DNA of 64,000 nucleotides from Caenorhabditis elegans (GCF_000002985.6 NC_003284.9:13640001-13704000); one strand, 5' to 3'; counted from the first letter of the stretch, positions 12,681 to 25,554 are shown. Made by a program: numbers and translations. Notes: generated by a model from the letters alone, not told the origin.

Positions 12681-12770
12681 GGCGGCCGACAATTTTCGAG
12701 TTTGGCCACTCACTATGCTTGATCATATAATTTGATAATTAGTGGCTAAACTCGGAAATTGTCGGCCGCC
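12681..12770. repeat. 90-bp palindromic repeat
   Basis: Begins GGCGGCCGACAATTTTCGAG and ends with the near reverse complement (GAAATTGTCGGCCGCC). Arms are about 33 bp around an AT-rich loop. It is non-coding and typical of the small dispersed palindromes of Caenorhabditis. Confidence 0.7.
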
Positions 12771-13228
12771 GTCAAGAACTACCTTCGGAAAATGCTCAAA
12801 ATTCCAAAAACGGGCGCCAAAAATGCCAGCCCTAATCTTATTCAATAATCATCTGACATCATGTTTCTTTCAGCTACATAAACTTTTTTGATAAGACTTT
12901 TGAGATCGCAGAAATTCAAATGTCCGTTTCCTATGTTAGATACCCTTTTAATTATATTTCTTACTATCAGTTAGAACCTACATTTTTGGACATTTTCATG
13001 TTTCGTTTACCTGCTAAAAGTAAGAACCTCATTTTGGATGTTTTGTAAGCAGAAAGCATTATCAGTCTGGTTGTATTCAATTATTCTTGCTTCTCTAATC
13101 CCAATCATTCATGATTTGTATTTTTTCATGCCACATAGACGTGTGCGTGCGCAATATGTGGGTCGTATTACAAGCCGATGCAGCAGCGGTAATACCTGAG
13201 AAGAAAAAAGAAAATGAAGGCAGATAGA

Positions 13229-13241
13229 GGGGGGGGGGGGG
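13229..13241 (+). repeat. Mononucleotide run of 13 G
   Basis: Thirteen consecutive G on the plus strand, between GATAGA and AGGAAG. Long enough to form an intrastrand G4 structure. Confidence 0.95.
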
Positions 13242-13727
13242 AGGAAGTGAAGGTGCGTAGTATATATTTTGTTTGCGTTTGTTTTCTTTTTACGCTGCTT
13301 TTTGATTCTAGAAGTAGTGAAACACACGCATGGAATTGGAAATGAGAATCGGGTTTCATATCAAAATAACCTATGTTTCTTTTATGATGCATTCTGATTT
13401 GTATTCCATGTTTATTTAGTTATGACTTTTCACGCTAGCTGGCTTCTGTGACCAAGTGGTAACTGCAGTAGTACAGTACTTTCTTAGAACATTTTAAAAA
13501 AGGTTTGAAACACCAATAATCATCAACAGCAAATTTTATTAAAGAAGTGTACAAGAATGCCTTCTTCCTGCCAGCTTGAGCAGAAGAAGCGACACGTTGG
13601 CTCAAAGTAAATACCTAGTTTTACAAATTGAAAAACCATTTATTTCGAAATCCCTCTCCCTTTCTCTCCTGCCCTCCACAATATACCAAAACCGTCTTCT
13701 CTCGCGTGCGATACGCTCCTGACCGTC

Positions 13728-13799
13728 GCCCTTATAGCTCAGTGGTAGAGCGTTGGTCTTGTAAACCAAAGGTCCGTAGTTCAATCCTGCGTGGGGGCA
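13728..13799 (+). tRNA. tRNA-Thr (anticodon TGT)
   Basis: A 72-nt cloverleaf. Acceptor GCCCTTA pairs with TGGGGGC. The D arm is GCTC/GAGC. The anticodon stem TTGGT/ACCAA holds the loop CTTGTAA (TGT, reads ACA). The T arm is CGTAG/CTGCG with one G-U pair. Discriminator is A. The A box (TAGCTCAGTGG) and B box (GTTCAATCC) are present. No intron. A T-rich stretch with TTTT follows at 13803. Confidence 0.95.
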
Positions 13800-15916
13800 A
13801 GTCTTTTGTTTTCGAGTGTGGTTTTTTTTGGCACTATCACATTTTTCAGATTTTGATACATAGAAGAATATTGTTTTTAACTATTAAAAATACAGTTTTT
13901 TCATCATTTGCTTTGAGACACTAACAAATTTGATCAAATTTCATTGGTGGCATTGGTGGCACTTTGCATAGTCAAATCAAAAATCCATAGTTTACTCAAG
14001 TAATATTATGAAATTTCAAATTTCAGTTGTTTTCTTCAAGTTGGTACTTTAATTTCCTCGCACCATATCGCTGATCATCTATGTGTATACTTGACAGTTA
14101 TAAATCACTGATATTCAACCAAAAAAAAAAACCAATAACACATGTCCTTTTTTTTATTAATCTTAACGGTTTAACTGTATAAATAATTTCTAAAATTATC
14201 GTTTCTCACTATCAGACATTTTTCCAATTTCATATCCTCCATTTCAATTTTCGCGCCGTTCACTTTTTCAAATGTTTCTAAAACGAGCTCATTCAATGCA
14301 CTCGAACCGTGAAAAAATTGGCTAAAAACTGGTAGCAGAACTTCAAATATAGCTCCAATGACATATTGACATTCCCTTGGTATCCAGAAAGTTCAACAGT
14401 GAGAGACAGAGTATTAATCCAATATTAGTTACCGACTAGCACTCATCATACAAACAAAAGCAGAAACAGAGAAAAAGAGCGGTAGTTTGTAGTTGGAGTT
14501 TTCATGCTCAGAAGTTAGAGTTCATGAGACAAGTTCCATGACCCCGCGCACGCAAGAAGAGCATTGTTTACCCACAATTTTTGCCATCATCTTGCCATTG
14601 TAGACAACCGGATTGACGCCCAGGGAGGGGGGGGGGGGGAAGGGAGGGATCACCTCACGTGGAAAAAAGTCGCTTCTTTTCCACTTGTTATACCGCTTTT
14701 ACTCTTGGCGGGAGGGGGAATGAATGGTGTTACCACTTGGCTTTACCGCTTTTTAATTTCTTTTGTAATCTGATTTATCTTCTCGACTTTCCGATAAAAG
14801 TTTGTATGTTTCGATTTTGTGCAGTTTGGCAATACTGGCTCCTAAAGCTCACACTACTTTTTTCTAAATTTACATTTAGCTTTAATGTTTTTTCAATCAC
14901 ATTTTGCAGAAAAATCTAGAAATTCTACCATAAAAATTATAATCTCTCATATGCTGTACCACTGTTTATATCAGAGTATCTGTTGCAAAGTTCACCTATG
15001 TTTATTTTCCATTTCCATACAAAAACTTTGTCTCCTATCGCTCTAAAAAAAAACGTTGCTCTTCCGTATGGATTCAATCTGGTGTCGAATTACAACGTGT
15101 AATCTAAGTTGATTCAAAAAGTTTTGCAATTTTCGGAAAACAATACTCTTCTGTATTCGGCTCAAAAGAGCAACTGACATGCTTAGACGCTGGGTGAGTT
15201 GGAATTAAAAAATTTAATGTTGTGGTAATTGTCAATAACCTCAAAATTAATAGAAAATAAATTTTTTTCGAAAACTGCTCACATTTTGAACACTTTATAG
15301 CATTTTTGTTAGAACATCTACATAGATTTTTTGATCCAGAAATTCTACTTTACCAGAAATTCTACTCGTTTTCTGTTGCCAGTTTCACCCTCCTAATAAT
15401 TTTTCTCCTGGTCTACCACTTGACGATGACACATTTCATATTCAAACATTTGGTTTCGACATGCCTAACAGCTTAACCTGGGTGCTTATCTAGGCGGCAA
15501 ATGGAAGGGTGGTTTCTCTATAGTTCAATTGCTCTTGCTCACTCATTCATTCATTCATTCATCTTCTGTTTCTCACATCCCATCGCTTCCTTTCTCTCTG
15601 GTCAAAAGTGTCGTAATTGTTTCATGCATTGAACGAAACTGAATGAGTGGGAGTGACCGCTCACTCTAAAGACCCATAAATTATTTCTACGTTTGTTAAT
15701 GAATTGGGTGATGTGGTGGTGTGAGAAGTAAAGGGTAGCGGCAAGGATATGCTTGTTTAGTCAAGACTGTGATCTTACGAATGTTCACAATTTTTAATAA
15801 GCTGGTTGGAACTAGATTTTCTAAACTCTCTAGTCTCCAATATTTTTTAATGTCCATAGCATGTAGTTTAACTTGCTCAGTAGTCACAACCTAAATTTAA
15901 ATGAGAAAAAAAACTA
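13800..15916. other. Intergenic between two tRNA genes
   Basis: No protein gene is supported. Features are a 13-G run at 14627, AT-rich filler, and TCATTCATTCATTCAT simple repeats at about 15541-15561. The open frames seen are short and lack splice context. Confidence 0.45.
14627..14639 (+). repeat. Mononucleotide run of 13 G
   Basis: Thirteen G after CAGGGA, followed by AAGGGAGGG. With the neighbouring G groups this is a strong G4 candidate. Confidence 0.9.
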
Positions 15917-15989
15917 AGCCCAATGCGGGGCTCGAACCCGCGACAACCAGATTAAGAGTCTGGTGCTCTACCGACTGAGCTAACCGGGC
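15917..15989 (-). tRNA. tRNA-Lys (anticodon CTT)
   Basis: Read on the minus strand. Acceptor GCCCGGT pairs with ATTGGGC. The D arm is GCTC/GAGC. The anticodon stem CCAGA/TCTGG holds CTCTTAA (CTT, reads AAG). The T arm is GCGGG/CCCGC with loop TTCGAGC. The discriminator base appears to be T, which is unusual. A run of seven T, the Pol III stop, follows a few bases later. No intron. Confidence 0.95.
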
Positions 15990-18900
15990 GGCGAATGAGA
16001 AGTTGAAATCAAACAATTACAAACTTGAGGTCACACGTTTTATCATTCATATATTGTTCGCTGTGATAACATTTTTTAGATACCTGTCATATATTTTTTT
16101 CAAAGTTGGCAATTCTTAGGTTCATGGATGCAGTTCAAAAATTTCTTTTCAACACTTGTTGTTCATGCTCACTTCCTCCCAATCCACCACCACACTGCTA
16201 CTCCTTTTCAAAAATTGCTTGTTGGGCAACACAATTTCCCAAATTATAGGTATTATTCTACTCTTTTCCACAACCCCCGCGGGTTTATGTGTTTGTGGGG
16301 TTATGAGCCAAAGGCTAGAAACGTCATAAAATATTCTTTTTCGTCCACTCTACGGGGGTTTTTTTGTCTATTGTCTTAGAATAGAAGTTTGATGAGTAAA
16401 CTCGAAGTCTGCTCAGAAATAATTACATTAATGTTTGTGCTACTGTAGCGAATTTTTCGAAGCAACTTTCTCCAAAAACTAAAAAAAAGTTTTATTCCAA
16501 GTTTTACACCAAAACTCAAACCCACTCGACCTTTCTACTACATTAATTATTCCGCAAAAGGGTCAGCAGGTAGAGAAAAGGTATCCGGTGGTGAGGACAG
16601 TTGTTTCGAGAGTGTCATGGAAGTTGTAATTAAGTTTATTCTTGTATTCGTTTGATACACCATGGCACTTCTGTAATGAAAAAGTGGATTTTTTTTTCAC
16701 TTTGTGGCATTTTTGGATTAACTGGCGGTTCGAAAAGTGGTCGGTTTGTTTTTTTGTTTTGGTTTTTGAATGAATGGCGTTCAGATTTTTTGGGGTGTGA
16801 ATTTCTTTAAAGTGATTTTAAATTGGAAGGTGGAATAATATAATTTTCAAATTATGAAATATGTTATTTAAAAAAACGTGTTGATCATGATTGTTTTAAT
16901 TTTGGCGTTGGTGAATTTACATCTGAATAAGGTTTTTTGTAAGGTTTATAAAGTTGTAGAGTGCACGTTTTTGGTTCAATTTGAGTTAGCTTATTTTCAG
17001 ATAACTACAATATTTGAAAGTTTTGTCACTTGAATGGTTATTCAGTAGTCTAAGATCAAATTTTTTCAGCTTAAAAATGGAACGACTTTATGTTTTGTTT
17101 AAATTACCATTTAAAGAAGACGTAAATGAAAAGTGTATGGCTACTTTTTTGAACGCAGCACACAAAAATTTTATTTGAACGCTCATTCACAGCATAATTT
17201 GCAAAGACGTTAAAAAATTAATTGGCAAGCTTACTGAGTTTCAGGATTTCGAAAATTGTCACTCGTCACCAATCTTTGCCAAAATTTTATACAAATTTCT
17301 TGTCCTCTTGTGAGACAATTTCTCATTCTACAATACAACTAGCCTTTTTCGGGAAATCGTCGCTTTTTTCCGTCTATGTTATTGTTCTTGAAAACCAATG
17401 CAATATTCTTCTGCGATGTTTATAGAAAACACCTATACAGTCACTTTACTATACATTTTCCCACAACTCTGCCCGTTTCCCCATTTTATTTCCAAACTTC
17501 AATTCAAATCGTTCCACTTTTCTCTCTTTCATATCACTTTTCCTTTATACTCAACCACACCACATGTGTTAAGAAAAAGTAAAAGTAAGCGTTGGAAAAA
17601 GAATGTGTATGTGTGATGAGAGTGCCCTCCGGAAAAAAAAGAAGTGTGAAGGTTCTTAACAAATAGCTCTTTGTGCGAGGCAGTGTATGTGCTAGGATGG
17701 GAGGGAGGACATCATCCTTTTTCCGAATATTTAACCAGACATGCATCCATTTCATTTGACCACCATTCCTAACCAATTGGAAAGGCAATATTTGGATAGG
17801 GGAGGTGTATGGTTGTTTTCAAAACAATAGCTCATGCGGCTAAGATGTTTTAAAATCGTATTTTTACTATTATTATAATCAGTATTTTTACTGTTTTTCT
17901 CTCAATGATTCCAAGTAAGCGTGTCTCTTCATTTTTCACAAATACTTCAACAACATCATGAACTTGTAATAATTATACGGTAAAGCGGACGATGGTTAGC
18001 ACCATCATAATTGAGTGGTTAATCTATTGTACGCAAGGGTGAGAAAAGAGAAAAGTGAGAGGAGTGGGGGCGCCCTCTTCATTTCACACCTGACAGTAAT
18101 CAACCAGTCTTTGTGTCGCCACTTCGTTTTCGTTTTCCCGAACAATCGGAAATTGAGGATTTGAAGGCGAATGCTAAACACTTGATTTACCAAATGCGTT
18201 CATAGGGTGGTTTTTCTTATTAAAGTGTGTGCTCTAGAAAAACGGAAAACATTCGAAAATTTCAAAACACAGATTCTTTTCCTAAAGATTGAGACTCCTG
18301 GAATTTTTTTAAATGTTTTGCAACACATTAGCTATTTCACTTGAAAATTGTTTGTACTCACTTTAATATATAGTTATTTAAAATTGGTATTGTCTATTCA
18401 CGTGACAATGTTTAACAATTAAAAGGGCTCCACCAAAAAGTGTTTCCTGGTCCATGATTTTTTTGCAGTGAGCACAAGAATACGTATCACGAAACAATAT
18501 TTTCCTTGTTAGAAATTGAACTCTTGCGATCAGTGAAGGCAAAAAACTCGCTCTGAAATTTTTGGTATAATACTTATGTTTCTTTTTTTTGTACAGGAAA
18601 ATATCAATTCCAAACATAACCCTCACAACTTACAGTGGGGAACTTAGTCCTATACTCATACTCAAATGTTCAACCCTAACACAACCAGTCTTACATTTTC
18701 AAGTTTGTTTTCTTGAGTATATGTATTATTTCAACCACTTCTCCCTCACCTTCAAACCTTGATTTCGGTCATCCACTGTAATTAGTTCAATTGCCGGAAA
18801 AATTCTCGAAAACTGCCAAAAATTATGGTGGTCTGTGCCCCCGCTGTCAAGTGGCAATTTTTTTTCTGGTCGCTGCTGTATGAGACTGAAAATTGGCAGG

Positions 18901-20546
18901 AAAACATTAAAAGCATGGCGTGAAAGTTGAAATTTATGAATGTTTTTTTTCTTCTTGCTCTTGAAGTCTGAAGACCCATCAGACGAAACGAACATCCCAT
19001 ATTTTTTCTGCCTTTGTTTGTTGGTCTCCCCGCGCCGGAATCCCATTCCAGCACAAAACTTGTCACTTTTTCTTCCGTCTTCCTTTTCAGCCTCGTTTAG
19101 TTGTTTCTTTTTTTTTCTCTTTCTGACATTTTTTTTCTCGGTTTCCTTGAATTCGTTGCTGATAAAATATGTGTTGTCTCTTATGCTCACAAAAGAGCAC
19201 CCGCTTTTCTCACATCGGACATCCTCCGTCCTCCCGCAACTCAGCGAGTTGAGCATTCCAAAATCTCCGGGGACATCTTCGAATGAATGTGCGTATTTGA
19301 GAAGAATAAGCTCAAGTGTAGCAGGCGCTAGATTCCGATAAGGAAAAGCATTTCGGGATATTATTTTCAAATTGTAAACAATGTTCAAGTCTGGGATTCC
19401 ATCTATATTAAATCAATTCCAGTTTCTATTCCACAATAGTTCAAGCTCGGAATAAGATGAGACATATCCTTCTTGAATATTCATTAGTTTTAGACGCCTC
19501 TCATCGATTTTAGTGCACATTTTCTGTAACAAAAAGAACTCTTGGTCGAATCCTCTGAGCTCACTGAGCCTTCAAGCTCTATCCGATGTTCTTCTTCCTC
19601 ACGAGACTAAATTTCATTTTGGGACTGCTGTTTTCTCTCGATGAGCCTTTTTTAAAGGCTTCGAGTTTTTTCCAATCGCTCATTCTATTTTCTGGGTAAT
19701 TATTTGTACTGAAAGTGCATAAAAGGGATTGGATTTTTTTGTAAATTTTATTTCGGGAATTTGGGTAATTTTGCTACGATCAAAAAACGCAAAAAAAAAG
19801 TCAAAAAATTTATTTTGAATTCGAAATTTGTAAGGTCGATGTTACTTTTCTAAATTAAAGAAAGTTGTTTTACATTTTGAAAAATTGAAAACTAGTAAAA
19901 AAAGAAGAAAATTATGTGCAATATTGCTTTTAAATTTAATATTTTTTAATTGTGAAATTCGATAAAAATTTGATAAATGAAACTTTCACATTGAATCAAC
20001 AACACAACAAAAAGTACTTATACCAGAAGACAATTGTTCTTTCACCAAATAAAACAAAGGGAATGCACTCATAGATTTAGAAGATAACCCCATATACTCA
20101 AATCTTTTAAATCTTTTCAAAAATCTGAGGAAAAGAGACATAAAAATTCGTTTTTGCGGCATAGCACCCTCCTAACCAATTCTTTGCCCTTTTTTATTTT
20201 TCTCTCTCCCTCTCCCTCTTTCTGACTTTTTCAAACTCATCCGTTCAACTTATTCTCATTTTTGCACATTTAGAGTGTGATATGGAATATTATGTGGAAC
20301 TAAAACTGTACCGGGAAATATACTCTACTCTCTATCAGTGAACATATGAACTCTCTAGTCAGGTGATAAGTCTTAAATTCGCACTTGACATATATATTTC
20401 CAATATTTGTTGTATTGTTTTTCAATGTGAATTTTTTAATCCTCTTTGCCTGTTCCTCAATTTACATATTTTGAACAACTTTCGATATAGTTGTTTTTTC
20501 GTTACAGGGGAAACCAGCAACCATTATACCATTCTATAAAGATAGT
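15990..20546. other. 4.5-kb intergenic region upstream of the PPxY gene
   Basis: No gene is supported. Bases 18900-19150 are very T-rich on the plus strand, which opens a lysine-rich 220-codon frame on the minus strand (18726-19388). I think this is composition-driven. Bases 20200-20546 are CT-rich and end in a TTACAG acceptor at 20507, 40 bases before the PPxY start codon, so this is probably the promoter and trans-splice region of that gene. Confidence 0.45.
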
Positions 20547-22500
20547 ATGCCGGAGACGGCGGCCGACTCATCCAGTGATGAGGTAAGTTTTTTTTTTTTG
20601 AAAATAAATTTAATGTAGTTATTTTACAAGTTTCAAGCGTTTTTATTTTTAAAATTTAATCCAACTCGTCATGTTTATTATAATGAAAGATTGAACTATT
20701 TCAATTGTGGTATATCAAAATATTCATACATTTTTACAACGTTTTTATATCCTTCAACTATTCAAACATCTGAAATTCAATGTATATTTACAATACATTT
20801 TCAATAAGAAAATAACTTGATTACATAAACTTGATTTAATCGATTAATTATTTACAGCATGACTGGCACGATGAGAAGGAAGATATGCTGATGATGGTGA
20901 TGGTGGTGTTGCTCATGCTGCTCTCTGTCGTAATCTGGGTGGCCTTCTGTGTGGCCGTCCGAAAAACGGCGCGTAAATTCATTGAACTGAAAAGGCAAAG
21001 ACGAAGACAGGTACGACAATCATTTTCACGTGTATACCGTCAGATTACACACATATTTTCCTAACTGGTATGGATTTTTATCCGACACGCTCTACTTGCA
21101 AGCGGCTTCACACACACTGCGAGATTTGAGATTTTTGTTATGCTTTTGATTTAGTTGAAAGTTTGAAAGAAGAAGGGGAACAGTGTGAATATGGGAAAAA
21201 ATTATACACTCTGAAATACTTATGTATTGCTGAAAAATTAATCAAACATTTTTGAAATTTGACAGAAATTAATTTTTGAAATTGAATTGAAGCAAAACGC
21301 AAAAAACTATGAAAACATGATGTTCTAATTTTTTGATGTTGAGTTACTAAAATATAAAAATACTTTTTTCAGGCACTTTTAACAGCAGCAATCAACCGAG
21401 CAGCTTCGACAAATGAAGCGGACCGTCATAATGTACTTCCGATATACATAACAACATTGGCACACGAGCTTAATGTTGGTTTTTTGCCCTTTTTTTTTAA
21501 TATTTCAACAAAAAATCTAGTTTTTTTTTCTAATTCTAATTATTTTCAGGTATTCGGAGCAAGAGAAGAAGAGCTACCAACTTATGAAGAGGCACTTTCT
21601 ATGAGTTGCACGCCTAGTCCGAATCCAGTTGTTACAACTTCGAATCGAGATCGGTTAGTTGTAGACTCGCCATATATCTTCACATTAACCCGAATAGCTT
21701 AGCATACCTTCACATAACCCTGACATCAACTAATCCATTTTCAATTCCAGCGTGCCCCCATACAAGCCACGGTCTGGAAAGTCGGGCGGCCGAGTGCTCA
21801 GGTAGGGAAAATGTTGTCTAATACTTCTGTCAAGTGCTAATACTGTGTGATTGCGTGTGTGACATATAGAATTTCTTAATATTCGTGTTGCGTACAAAAA
21901 ATAAATAAAATGAACAATGTAATTGGGAAAGTGATTTTTTTTTGGCGTCGATGACTAGGAAATTTAAACACCGTCAATTCTTCCATGAAATTTGTTGTTA
22001 ATTACTTTACTTTTTTGAGTTTGAGTTCCATTACACAACCACAACAACAAAAAATAGTTGTTGGAAGTTATAAGAAGATTCTGGAAACATACTGACACCC
22101 TTGCAATAATTGAAAAAGCTAGCGTAACAAAACCAGGAAAGTGTAAAAACAGTTAAGAATTGTTGAAGAAAGTGAAAGCCATTCAATAACCAATCTTTTC
22201 AAAAATCGTTCTCAAAACCTACAAGTTCAAAACAAATGTTACTCTTAGAAAATTAACCTTTTTTGACTTAATTTACACTCATGTAATAAATTTTCCAGAA
22301 TCGCTCCGGACCGTCCTGGTTCAATTCCAACAATAGTTCTACCGCCAAGCTACGAGAGCTCTGTCCGTCATGAAGCAATGCTTTCGCCGAGAATACATTC
22401 ATCGCCGGTTCCCACCTCATCGAACGCCACCGCACCGAGCACATCCACTTCTCCGCCTATCTACACCATCTCTGGAAACATGCACGTCACTGAATGCTAG
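20547..22500 (+). CDS. Single-pass membrane protein with PPxY/LPxY motifs
   Basis: Probable adaptor that recruits WW-domain proteins, most likely NEDD4-family ubiquitin ligases, to a membrane; the role is inferred from motifs. Exons 20547-20582, 20858-21010, 21373-21474, 21550-21653, 21751-21801 and 22299-22500 give 215 aa. The acidic N-terminus (residues 1-21) has no signal peptide. It is followed by one hydrophobic helix (about 22-46, MLMMVMVVLLMLLSVVIWVA) and then a basic RKTARK and KRQRRR stretch, which puts the N-terminus outside and the C-terminus in the cytosol. Motifs in the tail are LPTY (106-109), PPY (134-136), PPSY (164-167) and PPIY (201-204), spread over three exons. The C-terminus is Ser/Thr/Pro-rich. 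The start follows a TTACAG acceptor at 20507. The gene model is well supported, but I do not recognise the gene. Confidence 0.85.
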
Positions 22501-22961
22501 TTGTGTGTTTTTGTTCTCTCACTGTTTATTTTGAATATCTTTCTGATTAGTTCTTTCTTTCTGCACACCAGCACTTTCTCTCACATTTCATCAACTCGAT
22601 TACGGTTATTTCAATCTTGAGACTTTTCAATGCTCATTCGAATTGTTTCAGAGAGAGAGTCTTCATACGGTTTTGAACATAGAAACCGTTTTGTAAATTT
22701 CTCTACTTAAATGTCATGATTCGTGTTATCTACCTATAACTCGGTAATATAATTATCTCCTCAATCCATGTCTATCTATTCTTCAAACTTCTACCCAATC
22801 ATCCCCCAGTCAGCAAAATCGTACGGTTAATCCATTTCGCACCAAAAAATTGGTACAGAAACTGAAAACGGTCATCTATGCATTGATTCTACTAAAGTAT
22901 GGTTTCGGTTTTCACGCTCGTGTACATGTTTGTATTTTTGCCATTTGTCATGTCTGTATAG

Positions 22962-22967
22962 AATAAA
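22962..22967 (+). terminator. Poly(A) signal AATAAA
   Basis: First canonical hexamer after the PPxY gene. It would give a 3' UTR of about 480 bases. Confidence 0.45.
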
Positions 22968-24595
22968 CTGATTTGCATAAGCCAATGTTGAAACTGGAAC
23001 AAAAATTGAATGAAAAAAACCAACCGGAGACCAAACAGGAGACAAGTGAAATTTTAAGTTTTTTGGTTGAAAGGAACACAAGAATGTAATGACGCGTAAT
23101 TATTAAGAATACACAACTCACTAAATAAAACTACTACCTGGTACACATTATTGACATAATTGAATTGAATTGATTTTTTTTTAAATTTAAATGTAATGCA
23201 ATGCAAAACACAATAAATCTCAAAGTTAAATGAATGTCTGAATCAGAATACTGGCCTCGAGAAAGTACATTAAAAAAAATTTGAGAAGCACATGAAAACG
23301 ACTGGAAAAAAAAATAAGTAAAAATGTCCTTACTAATTTAAATTCTGCGATACGGTAATTTGGTACTTTTATATTTCTAATACCCAATATTACAAGCGAA
23401 TGTACGTATAGTGTTCATGAAGATTATAAGAAGCATAACAAACTCATAGAGGAGGTTTGCACATAATTTTCAAAGAAACTGCAAGATATTCTAAACAATT
23501 ATTGGGGAAGTAAATCATGTATTTACACAGAAAAGTGCATTTTTAATGGCTTCAAAATTCAATTTCCTTTTTTTTGGATAATCGAACATTTAAAAACCGT
23601 TTTTTTAAATGACAATAAATGTCACAGAATAAAAAAGGTTTTATTCTCTAAAAACGAGAAAATTGTGCGTTTCAAGTTAATCTGCTGTTGACCCAAGAAC
23701 AGACGATCTACCTGGTCACTACGTAATTTCCATTCCGACAATCACTCTATTTTCCTGCATTCCTCTCCATTGATCATTCTATAAATACTTGTTTCACCTT
23801 GAAAATATAACTGAGAATCAGTACATAACCGGTTGAATGACATCTTGTTGTTCCGAATCATACAAAGAAATAGCTGGTTATCACGTTTCTCGTGACTTTT
23901 AAAGATGATATTATTCTAGGGAAAGAACACTTTGCAGTTCTCAATACGTCTTCGAGAGAGATGCTGTGATACTACACTTTTTTTGGCATATTGCTACTGG
24001 CATTTAGGCCATTTACAGTTTCCGAATATTAATGTGCCTAAGAAAGCATTGCACAAAAATTGAAAATGAAATTTTTTAATCCATTGAATAGCCATTTCTA
24101 ATTTATAAATACCCATAAAATTTTGATCTAAAAAATTTAGTTGGCAGACCTTGAATTATTTTCCTGGAAAGCATAAAAAGTGAGATTGCGCAACGATTTC
24201 ACAATCACATTCACTAACTTTATAAACCGAGAAACAAACTTTTTGCAGCACTCCATTATGAAACTTATCCGTTTTCTTGACTCTGGTTTTTTTATCTTTG
24301 AAATTTTGTTTAAGCATTGGAAAATTGAACATATTGAAGTTCAACATTTTTTATTCCAAGATGACATGAATTTGTGGGTGTTTTGTTGATATCTACCGTT
24401 TTAAATTTTTTTTAACTTTTAACAATGCCAACCCAACAAAAGATTATAAGAATTCCAATACAATAGGCATTGTTATATTTATTCAACGTTTCCGAGATAT
24501 ATATGCTTTACTGACGAAAGCTTGACAAAATGTTTTCAAACTTTATGCCTTGTCACTTTCAAGATTAATATTATACTTTATTTTTCAGATTGGCA
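22968..24595. other. Intergenic, no gene seen
   Basis: AT-rich with no supported exon. Two overlapping 60-70 codon frames on opposite strands (24156-24389) look like chance. A TTTTCAG acceptor at 24588 precedes the next start codon. Confidence 0.45.
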
Positions 24596-25130
24596 ATGAG
24601 TTTTTCGAAAAAAGAAAGTAAGTTTCAAAAAGCGTGGTTTATTTATTCAGTGTATGTTTTCAGGTGACTTTCAAAAAGTGTATCAGAAACTGCAAGAGCA
24701 ACAAAACGAGGAAAAGCAGTTGTTCATGAAGCAAAACTACGAAAAGTTGCCTTCGTGGTCTCGTCACGAAGTTTCATCTGGAATACTTGGTTCGCAACAT
24801 GCAACCTCAGGTAAAAATCTATAGGAGTTGGAGAACTGTTACCGTACCTATCTTGAAAGTAGCACGCAAGATTTTTTTCGACTTATAGTTTGAAAGACAA
24901 TTTTAGTAGTGCAGACGGTATCTGAAATTTAGCTTCGCGCAGCTGAAGGTGCAACTAACTTTTTGCACCACAAAAAATACAGCCAATTCAGAATTGTAGA
25001 AAATCCAAATGACAAATAACTTTTAGGTGTGCTTGAAGGTCTGTGCAAAAAAGTTCAGCAACATTTTGATGAGGATCGGGAGAAGTTTATGAAGGAGAAC
25101 GCAGATAAGGTGTCATCGTGGTCGAAATGA
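24596..25130 (+). CDS. 90-aa protein with an internally duplicated SWS motif
   Basis: I do not recognise this gene. Exons 24596-24617, 24664-24810 and 25027-25130 give 90 aa. It is charged and mostly helical, with no signal peptide or membrane segment. Residues 28-40 (FMKQNYEKLPSWS) and 77-89 (FMKENADKVSSWS) are clearly the same unit. The match extends weakly upstream (KVYQKLQEQ and KKVQQHFDE), so the protein is two copies of a roughly 28-residue module joined by a Ser/Gly linker (SSGILGSQHATSG). The ATG lies 7 bases after a TTTTCAG acceptor, suggesting trans-splicing. A GT-AG intron (about 25139-25187) lies in the 3' UTR, just after the TGA. The function is unknown. Confidence 0.75.
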
Positions 25131-25554
25131 GCGAAATGGTAGGCAGGTCAATTTTAAATTGATTTAACACCTTTTCATTATTTTTCAGATCAATGAACCA
25201 ATCAACCGACAACTTCTAATAATTTTCAACTATTAAGAATCAAAGATTGCTTGAAATACATGTATTCATCAAAGTTTTAAAAATGCTCTTATATCATGAT
25301 AACAAATACAATATTTTGGACGGTAATAATGTTTGGAGTGTTGCAGGAAATTATTGACAATAAAGTTTCCAAATATTTGCAATACCACTTTTTTTTTCGA
25401 ACGCCTAAAATTGTATTTGGTACTATTTCACCCGTCTTCATCTTACGTGTACCACATGTTATGCCCTCTCCCCTTCCTTTCTCTCCTCTCGCTGTCTCTC
25501 TCTCTCTGCCGTTACTCTTGCATGTGTACGAGGCCACTAGTATACTCTTTCGTA
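25131..25554. other. 3' UTR and upstream region of tRNA-Leu
   Basis: Contains the 3' UTR intron of the 90-aa gene and an AATAAA at 25359. A CT-rich stretch (25466-25515) lies just before the tRNA gene. Nothing else is seen. Confidence 0.4.

Larger units (their letters stand above)
11900..13727. other. Intergenic, T-rich, one palindrome and a G-run
   Basis: No gene is supported. The stretch contains the palindrome at 12681-12770, a 13-G run at 13229, and a CT/GA-biased stretch at 13190-13300 just upstream of the tRNA-Thr gene. Confidence 0.45.

Noticed and set aside
18726-19388. 220-codon open frame on the minus strand, lysine-rich
   Set aside because: It is produced by long T-rich runs on the plus strand. 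A competing 133-codon frame covers the other strand. There is no domain, no signal and no convincing splice partner.
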